Shown here in pieces: positions 44,920 through 56,197 of a stretch of DNA of 64,000 bases. Position 1 is the stretch's first letter; every line of letters begins with the position of its first letter. The notes beneath the pieces were generated by a model that did not search any database, was not told where the DNA came from, and was given only the letters and a program-made list of their open reading frames with translations. The translations under genes and the position numbers were made by a program. This DNA is from Metallyticus violacea (Eukaryota > Arthropoda > Insecta > Mantodea > Metallyticidae), in the NCBI GenBank assembly GCA_030762175.1, contig CM060831.1:80815001-80879000 (forward strand), read 5' to 3'.

Positions 44920-45971
44920 CAGAGTCTTGTTTCACAAAAGTATGCTCTAATATATATATATACAAGTATATTAGTGTAGGTCTTGTAAAGCATGGCCTTG
45001 TATCTTTCTGTTCCACAAAACAAATGCTACACTGGTAAAGTATTAGTAAAAGGTTACAAGTGACGTCATATAAGAGCAAGATGGAGGAACAGCTGTTTAC
45101 TATACGTCGTCATAGCTTAAATTAGATTATGTTCACTCTTTAGTAATTTTTAATGCACAGAGCAGATTATTGTCATTCCTGCAAAACGTGTGTTGTATTT
45201 TTTCTAATTATAACGATAACTTAAATACTTTATTATGTATTTATCGATATTCAAGCGTAATAATCCAGTTGGAGTGGCTACATTTAGGAGCATTAATTTC
45301 AGTCGTCAAGAGATGGCAGGAGAATCGCGCTTCCCGGTTGCTGTTCGTCATTTATTTTATTAGTCCATTTGATTGCTTATATATTTGTTTTACATGCTTG
45401 ACAATCACTTCTCATTATAAGCAAAACACTGGGGAAATTGTGCCAAAAGAAATTATTCTAAAAGAGAATGAAAAGAAAGTATTTTCGTTGCACGTAGCAA
45501 GAACCTTAAAAATACATTAACTAAGATGCTGGTCTGAAATATGCATTTGAAACAGGAAACACCATTATCAGTCATAAGCCGTACTTTATTTGCACATAAC
45601 CTAACTTTATCGTTATACATAAATACTTATTTATCTTTCTTTATACATATTCCTATTCATCATTATCATTACTTTCGCTAATATTTAGCACATTTGGGTC
45701 AACTGGCTCCCAACATCATTATAATGAATTTTGTGCTTGTATTTGAAGTTACCAATGTTACTACACATGTAGAGAAATTTATACAAACTACCACTCCCGA
45801 CCAATACTAATACTTTGGTGGAACAGAGCAACATGTACACTTGTAAGTATGGAGTAGTAAAGTACAAGAGTATCAGAAACTTTTGTGTAACAGAATTTTA
45901 CTAATAACTACAAGTTACAAGTTCATACACTTGTAGGGTGTTAGAGCGTACTTTTGTGAAACAGGGCCCTG
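44920..45971 (+). mobile_element. TIR-G copy 2, unclassified 1.05-kb element with terminal inverted repeats
   Basis: The left end 'cttgtttcacaaaagtatgc' (44926) and the complement of the right end 'cctgtttcacaaaagtacgc' agree at nearly every base over about 25-30 bp. Outermost bases read 'cagagtcttg' and 'cagggccctg'. Versions of the same motif recur inside ('acttttgtgtaacagaat' near 45882, 'actttggtggaacagagc' near 45812, 'ctgttccacaaaacaaat' near 45010), so the element has subterminal repeats. There is no transposase; a 116-codon frame at 45170-45520 is not kept in copy 1. No clear target duplication. hAT-like ends are possible but unproven. Confidence 0.87.
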
Positions 45972-46571
45972 GTGGTGAATGATTGCACTTTTAAGACGTA
46001 TATGAGAAATAACGTGTAAAAGGCGACTAAGCTTAAATATCAAGTTGTTGGCACATTTTGCAAAGCGGCAACGAAATGCTTTTCATGAACAACTGGATGT
46101 TCGCAGCCACTGCATTTATCGGTTTCTCTCTTGCCAGCACGGTGGCTGCATTCTATTGTTTTTCTATTACTCGCCTCGTTTATTCAATGTAGTGTTGGCC
46201 TGTACTATGATAATTCATATATTATAAATTTGAGATTAATTGAGAGTCTTAGATGACCTTCATTGTGATTTAAATTTTTTTTTTTTTTTTCTGTTTTGTT
46301 TCTTTATCTGTTAGACGAAGGACATGATATTTATATGTTTTTATTTCATATTAAAACATACTTTCTAATATTCATAATTTTCTTTTTAAACAGCTCTTAC
46401 TAAAATTAGTTCTTCTAACACATGCCAGTTAAACTAGAAACTGCATTTTGTAACATTTAGTGTCATAAACGTTTTATAATACACCGATGTTGCCAACTTT
46501 AATTTAACACAAATTGATAATTATTAATCTATTTAAGGGAATTTTAATTGCATGTTAAACAAGGTCTAATA
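45972..46571. other. Unannotated spacer
   Basis: No recognised feature; T run near 46277-46290. Confidence 0.45.
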
Positions 46572-47530
46572 CAAAGGTTGCCAAAATATATACACACTTC
46601 AAGCAAAGAAAAAAAAAACTGTGTTAACATAACAAAAGTGAATTCACACAGACAGAAAATGATAATTAATCATCATAGATTTTTACAGTTATAACAGTAG
46701 CTCAAAATGTCCACCATCGGCGTGATACACTTCTGAGTACGTTGAACTGCTGATTGAGCAACGTTTGCGAAAGTGTCCTATGCGATTGCAGCACATGCCG
46801 TTTCAATTTCTTCCCAAAGTGCTGTCAGTGTAGCTGGTTTTCTGCGGTATACAACATCCTTAAGAGTTCCCCATAGGTAGAAGTCCAATGGAGTTAGATC
46901 CGGAGAACGCGGTGGAAACTCAATCGGACCTTTTTGTCCTATCCAGTGCCTTGGATGCAGTGCGCGGGGCTTGTTACTGTGCAAGGTCTCCCAGATCTGC
47001 CCTTGTGAACATCGCATACGGTACCATGAGTCTCAAATTTGTCTCGAATGCGTGCAATTGTTACTCGCGTTGGCGGTTCTGTTCTGTACACACGTCTCCA
47101 TTGCCTTTGAACTTCAACAACATTCTCGGTTTTCCAATACCACTTCAAAATTGCTTTCCTCTGTTCAAACGATAATCTTGGCTCCATTTTTGTACCAACA
47201 CTAGCATAACGTAATGCGAGTCACATCTGTTTACAGAACATCATACGATAATTTTGGCTTCATGTGTTCATTGTTAATTTACCTGTCACGTAGCAATCTT
47301 ATCATAATATATGTGAGCCACATCTTTTACAGAACATCATACAATAATATTGGCTACATTTGTTCATTGTTGATTTACCTGTCACGTAGCAACGCTATCA
47401 TAATGTATGTGAGTCACATCTGTGTACAGAACATCATACTACACATTACTGTTGTTTATCGATCCAACTTTGAAATATGTTAAATAGATATCTACTGTGA
47501 AGGTGTGTATACATTTTTTGGCATCCTCGG
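46572..47530 (-). mobile_element. MarC copy 4, internally deleted (959 bp) with three subterminal repeats
   Basis: TA at 46570-46571 and 47531-47532, with inverted ends 'caaaggttgccaaaatatat' and the complement of '...ttttggcatcctcgg'. On the minus strand the frame starts near 47187 (EPRLSFEQRKAILKWYWKT, HTH) and runs to RSGRPCTVTSPA at about 46970, then joins directly to a sequence complementary to 'IGQKGPIEFPPRSPDLTPLD' at about 46940. The middle, with catalytic Asp 1 and Asp 2, is therefore gone; Asp 3 in SPDLTPLDFYLW remains. Three direct copies of the roughly 100-bp unit lie upstream of the start (47205-47445), giving a periodic frame on the plus strand. Confidence 0.93.
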
Positions 47531-47599
47531 TATGTTTTTTTTAATTTTTAAATTCCTGAGGTATTAATGAAATTAGTGATAATACATAATAGCTGTGAC

Positions 47600-47782
47600 C
47601 ACCTCCTTGGTCTAATGGTTAGTGGCTGACGGGGAGAAACGGATTCGATTCCTGGTACCCACTTAGGAATTTTTCTAAGATAGAAAGGTTTGGAAAATGG
47701 TCCACCCAGCCTCGTGAGGACAATTGGGAAGCTGCCTGGTAGAGAGGTGGCGTTTTTCGATCACAAAAGCCGTTTGATAGAC
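47600..47782 (+). repeat. SINE-C, copy 2 (3'-truncated)
   Basis: Head 'ccttggtctaatggttagtg', B box 'cggattcgattcctgg', then 'aggaatttttctaaga', 'tccacccagcctcgtgagga', 'caattgggaagctgcctggt' and 'gagaggtggcg', lost after about 47782. Confidence 0.88.
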
Positions 47783-47939
47783 AATAGACAATATTTTGGA
47801 AAATGTGCTTGCTTGTATTTTATATTTCTTTTATGTAATTTTTTACTTTAAATGTCGATAGCTCAATTTCAAGAAATGTAAACGCTGTTACTTTATTTAT
47901 TAGGTTTAGTTTTCGATTTGAGAAAATTAGATTAGGTAT

Positions 47940-48195
47940 TTATTTTATATTATATTTCTGTGGATCCTTGTGTTTCTCTCTCCTTCCTCCACTTACTACC
48001 CTCGCCCGCAAACAAAATACTCTACCATCGGCTGATCTGTCAGCAAGAAGCGGTTTAGTGGTCCAAAGCAACGCTTTCTTTCTGTTTTCAGCTTCTTTAC
48101 AAAGTGCTGCATGGGTGGCCTGGTCCGCGCACACGGTTATCCCTTCTCGTCCTACTATACGTTCATCCGCAGGTTGTAGCCTTTCTTCCTATCAA
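47940..48195 (-). other. Unrecognised open segment of raised GC
   Basis: A minus-strand frame open from about 48190 to 47940 reads, in part, ADERIVGREGITVCADQATH, AALCKEAENRKKALLWTT and LLADRSADGRVFCLRARVV. GC content is close to 50 percent against about 33 percent around it, and the mix of residues looks coding-like. I recognise no domain, and no ATG opens it. No other copy in the window. It could be a host exon, a retrocopy or a transposon piece. Confidence 0.3.
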
Positions 48196-49265
48196 ACAGC
48201 TGCAAGCCAAGATATTTGTTTTATTTTATAGCAGATGTGTTGTTCCTGCAAAGATCTGGATAACAACTTTTCTTAGGACATTTGCATTCAGGTAACCGTC
48301 ACCTATGATGTATGCGGTCATTTCTCACTAGTAAAATAAAGTGCCACATGGTTGTCGGATCCAATTATATTATTAATACGTAGATATGTTCCAAACTTGG
48401 ATATGTTTACCATTTCGTCACGTCCATAGCGAGGCCTCTTTATAACAACCCTTTTGATGATTCACGTTTTGTTTAAATAGAGGTTTGGAGGACATTTTTC
48501 CTGCTATATTTTATGTGTTTGGGAGGATTTTAATTTATTGTCTTTTTATAAATAAAATGATCATAGTATTTATATATAATATTGAGTTTAATAATTTAAT
48601 GTCTTTTTTTTAGCTGGATTTTATTCTAAGGAGTTAGTTTTAGAGGTTGTTTCATTAAGAAATTTAAACATGTTTATGTATTTATTTATTTATTTATTTG
48701 TGAATTTTCAAATAAGAGTTTTGAATGAAGATGGGAAGTTTGAAATATAATAGAGTGAAGTTGAAAAACGAACATGGTCATTTAAAAGTGTTAGGCACGT
48801 TTTACGATACCACAAAACCTCAAACTACTCTTATATTGGGAATAATTCTTATAATAAATTAAAATATGTCTCTAAAATGACTTTTTTGAACTCATATCTT
48901 AATTTCTGCTTTAACAACCTTGATGCCGTCCACTAAGATATCTGCACAGTGGAAAAATGGTGTGCAAGAATGATTGTTGATTACTGTTTGACGCTTAAGA
49001 AACATAAAAGAAATTAAATTTGTTCCAAACTTTAATTATGTGTCATTAATGTATATCAGTATAGAAATTTGCTTTACTGTAGCAAGCAATTGTGGTAAAT
49101 ACTCTAATATTTAAATTGAACTTTGAAAGGTGTATTACAATCAGATTTTTTCCCTTTTCCCTCTAATATATTTTTCTAGTGAATTTTCTCTCGTTCATAC
49201 CTGAATTTTGGTGCATATAACTAGGTGTTTAATGCCAAATACAACTTTAAAAACGTTTTACTACA
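48196..49265. other. Unannotated stretch
   Basis: About 1 kb AT-rich, no recognised repeat or gene; a short ATTT run near 48684-48702. Confidence 0.45.
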
Positions 49266-49269
49266 AATA

Positions 49270-49408
49270 GAGCAACCGCAGGGAGTATATTTCCCCTCCG
49301 CTGCGCGATGCTTCTTACGCAAGTAGCACACCGCCGACACAGCTGCCTGCCTCGCCGGCCGGCGGCGCGCCGCGAAACCGGTTGCGTGAAGGATTGTTCA
49401 CTGTTGTA
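49270..49408 (-). mobile_element. MITE-M copy 2
   Basis: Shares 'acgcaagtagcacaccgcc', 'tcgccggccggc' and the terminal 'ccggttgcgtgaaggattgt' with the copy at 4739-4869. The other end is shortened to 'gcaaccgcaggga'. The GC-rich centre stands out sharply from the AT-rich flanks. Confidence 0.75.
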
Positions 49409-49464
49409 TTTTAAGATAGTCATGGTCGATGAAAGTATTACTAGAAAAATCATTTCGGCTTAAT

Positions 49465-49465
<1 letters not shown>

Positions 49466-49512
<47 letters not shown>
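49466..49512. repeat. (ATT)n microsatellite
   Basis: Perfect ATT trinucleotide run of about 47 bp. Confidence 0.97.
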
Positions 49513-49513
<1 letters not shown>

Positions 49514-50154
49514 TGAAGTAGTCCAATCAACTCGATTAACACACCAGATACTGGCATAAATGAGGAGAATATCTATTTAATGAAGAGGAGGTTATAACAG
49601 AGTATTAAGACTCAATCTAGCTGGCAATACATTGCAGAAGAGAGAGAGATTGAACATTCGATAATATGCAAGCCGAAGCAAAACGAAGGTCGAGCTGGAA
49701 TGCATTACAAAGCACGCTGCACTCGCTTCCAGATAATAGAATGTGTGTAAATATATTTGAAACGTAGGCTGAGAACATTTGACAGATCTTCAGCTTACCG
49801 CCATATTTCTAAACACTGAGCTGTAGTATGCCGTAAAGTTTTTCCATTTAAATCTATTCATATTTTGGAAACTTCAAACCTAAAGACTTTAATCCCAAGA
49901 GGTATGAATTTTCAAGTGCCTTTGCCTGGAACTAACCGCACTATTACAGTGAATGTATGTTTTAACATGAAGCATATGGTCAGTTTACAAAGTAAACATT
50001 TAGCTATCCTGTTTCTATCGCATATTGCCATTTGGTGCCACCGCATTCATTTGTGACCTCACTTCTAATGTTTCTGGACTGAAGTGATAACAAAGGTGAG
50101 AAATTGATGTGACATTAGCATTCCAAAAAAACATCCATGCTGGATATTCTAAGG
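49513..50154. other. Unannotated spacer
   Basis: No recognised feature. Confidence 0.45.
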
Positions 50155-50553
50155 CCGGGGCGGCTCATCAATAAGGGCCAAATAGGCAGCCCGCCCCTTC
50201 CCAAAGAAAACTACATTATTATTTGTACTTCTCCTGGTCAACTTTTAAAACAAACAAAAAAAAAAAAAAACACATGCAAGCAGCGATGTATAACCGATTA
50301 GCTCTTGGTTGTATCTTACGTGATAAGCGCTTTTCCTCTCTACTGTAGTAGCGGTAGCATGCGGGTCCTCCGTTAGCGAGGGAAGCTCATGGGCCAGTCC
50401 GGAAAATTTCAGCTTTACCTTTGTGGGCCAGCAAAGATTTACAAGGACTTATATTTCTTCCTCCAAGATGTGTTAGCCTTTCGCTTGCTTATTTCTGCGT
50501 TCTCTTGGGCCAGCAGGAAGACGGCCTTGGGCCGGCGCTCGGTATTCTCGGTT
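50155..50553 (-). mobile_element. hAT-like non-autonomous element, copy 1
   Basis: Reverse complement of 53594-54005 over most of its length (for example 'gcgttctcttgggccagcag' here against 'tggcccaagagaacgc' there). One end ('ccggggcggctcatcaataa') matches the end of the other copy; the opposite end stops at 'ggtattctcggtt', about 40 bp short of the expected terminus. It is flanked by 'ttctaagg' (50147-50154) and 'ttcttagg' (50554-50561), an apparent 8-bp duplication with one mismatch. An A run of about 15 bp lies at 50256-50270. Non-coding. Confidence 0.75.
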
Positions 50554-51382
50554 TTCTTAGGAACCAGATATTAAGGAGTTAATGACTTCACGAATAACTG
50601 AATATTAAGGTGTTTGCGTATTGTGTATGTTCCTCACTGTTTGTCAGTAAAAAGTTTACTTTCACAGTGTTAACTGTTAAGCTTTAAAAAAAAAAAAAGG
50701 TGTATCCATTTTGTGGTAATAAATAAAGTGGACGTTTTATTGAATACTCTATTTTCGCGTCTAAGTTTAACTGTTAAAATTGGAAGTAAAAGGGTTTGGA
50801 CCCCATCATCCGAAGGCTATAAGCGCGGATTCAGCAAGGCGGCACAAACTTAAGAAGCTTCTTATGGGTTAGAAAATAAAACACCTTTATTGACACCGTA
50901 TGAAGTGACAAAGGTGTCACTTCTTTGTAGGAATGAGATTAGAAAAGAAACAAAAAGCTTATGTTTCTCTTCTATACAGAGCGATGAGACAACATATCAG
51001 AGAGGGGAGGGGGACCGGTTGAAAGATTTATAGCATTCATGGTTGTTTCTGAATTGACTGCAGAAGGCTTAAGGCATACTTTAACAGCTGAATTAAAAGA
51101 GTCTCATATAAACCATAAGTTTATAGCAAAACGTACGATGGCGCTGCAGTTATGAGAGAATGTCGTAAGTGTTGATAAAACAGACTTTCCCCACGCCATT
51201 TGTGTCACATAGTTATGTCCATGTCTCATCCTTCTGCAGGAGCCACGAGCCGCCATTGTCCTAAGAGAATGTGCAAAAATTAGAAGGGTTACGGTTTCGT
51301 ATTGCTTTAGAAAATATGTAAACAGAATGCTAAGAAAGCTTTGTTTTGTTTATATTGCTACCGTAATTGATTACACTACCTT
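50554..51382. other. Unannotated stretch
   Basis: About 0.8 kb, no recognised repeat; an A run near 50686-50698. Confidence 0.45.
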
Positions 51383-52619
51383 CGTGGATAGGTCCATAAG
51401 TTTCTGGCCTGGCCCATTAGGATTATCGCCTTCACAAAACCCTTATCTGGTGTTATACCTTATCTGTTAAGTAAATAATTGCAGCTGTAACTGTGTTCAG
51501 TTGTTTAGACATAGTTGCATAAAGAAGACTAAAGAAGTGTAAAAGATTGTGACGTGTTCAAAATGGAGTATTCAACTGTTAAGTTCATCACAAAAGAAGG
51601 ACTTACTGGAAATGAAATTAAACAGTGATTGGACGGTGTATATGGGGAAGCATCCCCCTCATATTCTACCGTAAAAGAATGGGCCAAACTTTTTCGAATG
51701 GGTCGAGAAAGCATTGAAGACGAAGAGCATGCTGGTCGTTCTTTGGAGGTGCTCACTCCTGAAAACATCGCTCTTGTGGAAGAAGAAATTATGGAAGACC
51801 GGCGGCTCAAATTTACAGAAATTGCAGCAAGGTTGGGTCTTTCTAAAACAAGTCCTTCGAATTATTCATGAACATTTAAAAATGAATAAGTTTAGTGTCG
51901 AGACTTCTTTCCTCAGTCCAAAAGCTGCAGCGAGTCATCTGTTGTCAGGCATTTTTGGAGCTCTGCCGTGGCAACGAGAGAGAGAATTTCTGCAAACCAT
52001 TGTTACAGGAGATGAAACCATGGTCTTCTGCTATGATCCCTTGTCCAAAATCGAAACAATGGAGTGACGTAAACCTGGCGAAGCACCGCCTCTAAAGACC
52101 AAGGTCACTCATCAACCAAAAAGATCATGGCCACAATCTTTTGGGACTGTAAAGGAATACTCTTCTTTGACTTCAAGGACAGGAACACCACAGTAAATGG
52201 GGAGTACTATGCTGACCTACTGCACAGATTACGTGCTTCCATAAAAAAAAAAAAAAAAAAAAAGGCGAGAAAAACTGAGTGGTGGTGTGCGCCTTCTTCA
52301 TGACAACGCCTGTGCACACAGCTCTTGTTGCAAAGGAAGCTGTGAAGGAATGTGACTTAAAGGAGATCGACCATCCACCCTACAGCCCAAATCTAGCTTC
52401 CGGTGACTATTTCCTCTTCTCAAAATTCTAGAAGCACCTTCGAGGAAGGAAATTTAAGTGTGACGAAGAAGTGATGGATGCTGTTTATGCCCATTTTGCA
52501 GACAAGACTTCAGACTATTTAGGGAATGGGGTTGAAACGATAATTCAAATTGAAATATATTTTTTGTCTTTATCATACCTAGAAAGTGGTTAGACCGAAC
52601 ATTTATGAACCTATCCTCG
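51383..52619 (+). mobile_element. MarA copy 5, SETMAR-like mariner, full length with both inverted repeats
   Basis: Inverted repeats at 51389-51410 ('ataggtccataagtttctgg') and at the right end ('...catttatgaacctatcctcg'), followed by TA at 52620. Coding begins at ATG 51564 (MEYSTVKFITKEGLTGNEIK) and stops early at CAG TGA, where other copies have Arg. Patches: YGEASPSYSTVKEWAKLFRM, MEDRRLKFTEIAARLGLSKT, GDETMVFCYDPLSK (Asp 1), HDNACAHS-like Asp 2 in a shifted frame, and YSPNLASGDYFLF, with the expected SPD/PSD changed around Asp 3. An A run of about 22 bp (52243-52264) interrupts the catalytic domain. Confidence 0.95.
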
Positions 52620-53593
52620 TATGGAACATAAATTTTACTTAAAAAAATTCAATTTAAATATCGAGCGAAGGTTTAAAGTCAATGTTATAACTTCCATTTT
52701 GAAATTTCAAATGGTACCCATATATTTGGATGCTTATATTTAAAAAGAATCCAGTTGTAACATATTTGTATTTTTTGTCATATCACGGCAATCTGTATCA
52801 TTTTGTTGTTTGAATTTGAAATGAACACACTGAGCATTTAATGTAATAGTTATGTTTTGAACGGTTTCAAATGATGAAGGAATATGTAATTGGTTAGGTA
52901 AAACGTTCCAAAGCAGGCTATATAGCTGTAAAAAGAACAGCCCAGGCTACGATAATAAAAACTAAAATGTTAAAATTGAAATGCAGTATACCATTTTTGT
53001 GTTTCATTATAGAGGTGGCTGTGAAGAGGGGATGAAATCTAAAACTTAATTGATATTGGCTTTGAATTTCCTCCTCAATATCTAATTTGACGAATTTATT
53101 ATTTAAAGTAAATATAGTATTTATTTAGTACTAGTTTATCACATTGGGAAGTTTTGAAAGGAAAGCAGTGTGAAAAAAATGTAGTTGTAGTTGTAGTAGT
53201 AGGAGGGGGAGGAGGAGGAGGGGGAGTAATTGTTGTTGTGGTAGTGGTAGTAATGATAATAGTAGTGTATTTATTCCAATAGTACCAACACATTACAACT
53301 TTAAAACAGTCGCACGGGCTCAACTGACGATATTGCTTATATAATATACTAAGTCTGTTTGACTTAATTCAAAATATTAGATCATTCCACAATAAACAAT
53401 AAAATAAATATATAGTATAGTAAAACAAAAACAAAAAATATTAATTGATTTTGTTTTCAACTTACGACTGCCAATTATGTTACAATTTACTCTTTGAATT
53501 TTGTTGTTAATTTCAGTTAGTGTTTCTCTAGTACTAGAAAATTAATTTCAATTTTATTCTTTTCTGAAATATTACGAAGATTATGATTTTAAG
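52620..53593. repeat. Spacer with a G-rich GTAGTA/GGA simple repeat at about 53185-53262
   Basis: A purine- and GT-rich simple repeat lies at about 53180-53262 and gives a false Thr/Pro-rich frame on the minus strand. The rest has no recognised feature. Confidence 0.7.
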
Positions 53594-54005
53594 CAGTGGC
53601 GGCTTGTGGCCCCTGTAAAAAGGTGGGCCAGAGAGAATACCGAGCGCCGACTACGGCGGTCTTCCTGATGGCCCAAGAGAACGCAGAAACGAGCAGGAGA
53701 AAGGCTAACCCATCCTGGGGCGAAGACAGATATAAGTTCTTGTAAATCTTTGCTGGCCCATGAAGGTATAAGTTTAAAGAGTAAAGTTTTCCGGTGGCCT
53801 TTGAGCTTCCCTCACTAACAGAGGACTGTATGCTACAGCTACTACATTAGAAAGGAAATGAGCTTAATGCACTAAATACATTTAAGTACATCGCTGTTGC
53901 GTGCCTTTTTTGGTTTAAAAGTCGACCAGGAGCAGAGAAAATGGTAAATAATTATGGCATTTTCTTTAGGGGGGAACTATGTGGCCTTATTAACGGCCGC
54001 TCCTG
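53594..54005 (+). mobile_element. hAT-like non-autonomous element, copy 2 (412 bp, 8-bp target duplication)
   Basis: Begins 'cagtggcggcttgtggcc'; the complement of its right end reads 'caggagcggccgttaataag', so the termini share CAG-N2-GCGGC. Flanks 'attttaag' (53586-53593) and 'atttgaag' (54006-54013) form an 8-bp duplication with one mismatch. CAG-type ends with 8-bp duplications are the signature of hAT transposons. There is no transposase; transposition would depend on an autonomous relative elsewhere. A second, inverted copy lies about 3.4 kb upstream. Confidence 0.88.
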
Positions 54006-54213
54006 ATTTGAAGGTTTTTAATCCCCATGTACAAATAGGGCCCTGGAAAGCTGTGACAAAGTACAACCCACGTCGCTCTTTGGCTGTAACAGAACTAAAG
54101 GAAAGAAACAGTATGAAATAAGACACGGGCTATTCGTGGAAAGGACATATGTATCCCAGCACTCGCCTAAGCTCAAGGTCAGGCTAGCTGACCCCAAGAG
54201 ATGTGAACCGTGG

Positions 54214-54452
54214 GTCTGTCGTGATGGCCTAGTAGTAACCTTACTTGCCTTGTAGATCCAAGATCAAGGGTACAGTCCCGGCCAGGATCGATGAATTTTT
54301 TCGGGTGTAAAAATCATAAGTATGGCATGCTACGAAAAGGAAGTAAAGTCCCGTGTAGTACATTTACGGCACGTAAAAGAAGCTCATGACTGAAAGAAGA
54401 GGCCTCTGAGCAAAAAATGAGTGGCCCTTTCAAGCCCTGAATTGAATATAAA
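54214..54452 (+). repeat. SINE-B, copy 5 (diverged, 3'-truncated)
   Basis: Head 'gtgatggcctagtagtaacc', a weak B box ('gggtacagtcccgg'), then 'ccaggatcgatgaatttttt', 'cgtgtagtacatttacgg', 'gaagaggcctctgagcaaa' and a loss of the terminus after 'gccctgaattgaat'. It is the most diverged SINE-B in the window. Confidence 0.88.
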
Positions 54453-55013
54453 ACTGAACCCGGACCTCGCTAACATGATCCCAAGTGTACCTTGTGAGTC
54501 TCTCGCTCGTTTTGTTGTGCTTAGCCCAGAGGTGTTGTAAACATGATGCCTATTTTCAATCACAGATGCGAGATCAAGTGATAAGCGTCAGACAGTGGGT
54601 TCGACCTTGGTGCACTGTCACAAAACACTGTAACGTCATACTTGGAGAAACTTGTTGACGCCTTTATGTCGCAAAACAATGATGCCGCAATGGTTGGTGC
54701 TACTCGAGGTCTAGGCCAAACTTGCAGTTTCATCATTCATCAACCAGTTCCCTGTCATTCCTGAACATGTTTACATTCTCTCTTAAGGTTTTTGCTTCCT
54801 GTTTATCTCGTCAAGTGTTTCGTTGTTTTGTGACTTTCTATGCTTGAACGCTAATCAAAGTTTTTGCTTTTTGACAAGCAGCCATAGCGTTTTATGGGAA
54901 TTCTAGATCTGTATTTATAGTTCATTCTCTGTGCAGGATGAAGGGTGAGGCATGTAGCTCAATAGGTGACGGCGACGTAGACATTGGATGCCAAATTTGT
55001 GTGTCGCTCCGAA
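54453..55013. other. Unannotated spacer, moderately GC-rich
   Basis: Less AT-rich than the surroundings, but no frame, domain or shared repeat recognised. Confidence 0.4.
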
Positions 55014-56197
55014 TTATCTCGGTAGTTCAGGGTTTAGTATTACAGCTGGATGTTTTAGATTGATGTTTCTGGGGTGAAGGGAGAGTGTGATTTTAAGTAT
55101 AACAAAATCACAATGTGTAGAAATCTACGGAGTTTGTTAATGTTTTGTTATTAACACACAACAGTACACTTTTCTGATTACGATATGCTCTGAGAATATT
55201 ATTACATGCAGACTGAATACGAGACAGACGTGTTATAATTTATATTTCTCTCCCGAAAACTGTTCTTTATGTTTTGTTGTAACTCGTATACTATTTTCCT
55301 ATATGAATATTAATTCAAACTCGTAACTCCTATCATTACCACAAATAATAGTTTTGTAATTTCTTCCAAGAAATATTAATCGCCATTTATCTTTACGTAA
55401 TGTTAAAGTACTGTTTCTTTATACGGAGTAAGAACCACGATTTCTACTAATGAAATTTAAAACACAACTTCTCTCTACGGAATTCAACGCATAACTAACA
55501 AATTTTAAGATATAAACAGTCACTTATTACAATAGGGCTGTAATAACACTATACATTACAATGTATTATATTTTCAACATACGTACACTAAGCGAATGAA
55601 ATTCGTTAATTTCTATTCAGTCGCAACAAAGCTGTCTGTCTTGTGTTTCATTCTTGGTACACATTGTTAATGTTGTTCTTATCTGTAGTTTTAATGTTTT
55701 CATATTCTTGACTATGTATGTGTTCCTTTGAATCGTTACATTTATATTATTGAGTATTGTCATAAAGACCAACAAACAAACATTAAGACATACATTGTAA
55801 TAGTCTTATCTGGTACATGAAATATATACAAATGAGCTTACTTGATTTATACGATTTAAAATGTATTCCCGACGTATATTTGTTATTTGAGTTGAAAATT
55901 AAAGTCATTACCTAATATTAAAGCATGTGCAAATGAACTTATTATATTTATATAAATAAAAACATATTAACAATGAATGTTTGGAGTTTTAAATCGAATA
56001 TTACAGCCTTTATTTTACGTAATAACATACATAAATGAATTTTTTAAATTAACATAATTATATAGCTATTACTATTAAAGGTTTGTGGCTTATATTGAGC
56101 ATTATAATCTTTGCGTAATGTACAAACATGTGAAAATGAACTTATTCAATTAATATAATTGAACAACTGCTATTAATAAGTGTTTAGGACCTTAAAT
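55014..56197 (+). repeat. Rep-E copy 2, 1.2-kb AT-rich repeat
   Basis: Collinear with 20008-21219, starting at 'cggtagttcagggtttagta' and ending near 'gtttaggaccttaaat'. It has a 50-60-bp deletion around 55670-55680 relative to copy 1, and the same four degenerate sub-repeats at its 3' side. No conserved frame. Confidence 0.78.

Noticed and set aside
45170..45520. 116-codon frame as a transposase for TIR-G
   Set aside because: It has no DDE-like motif and is not conserved in TIR-G copy 1.
53099..53323. Thr/Pro-rich minus frame
   Set aside because: Product of the GTAGTA/GGA simple repeat.
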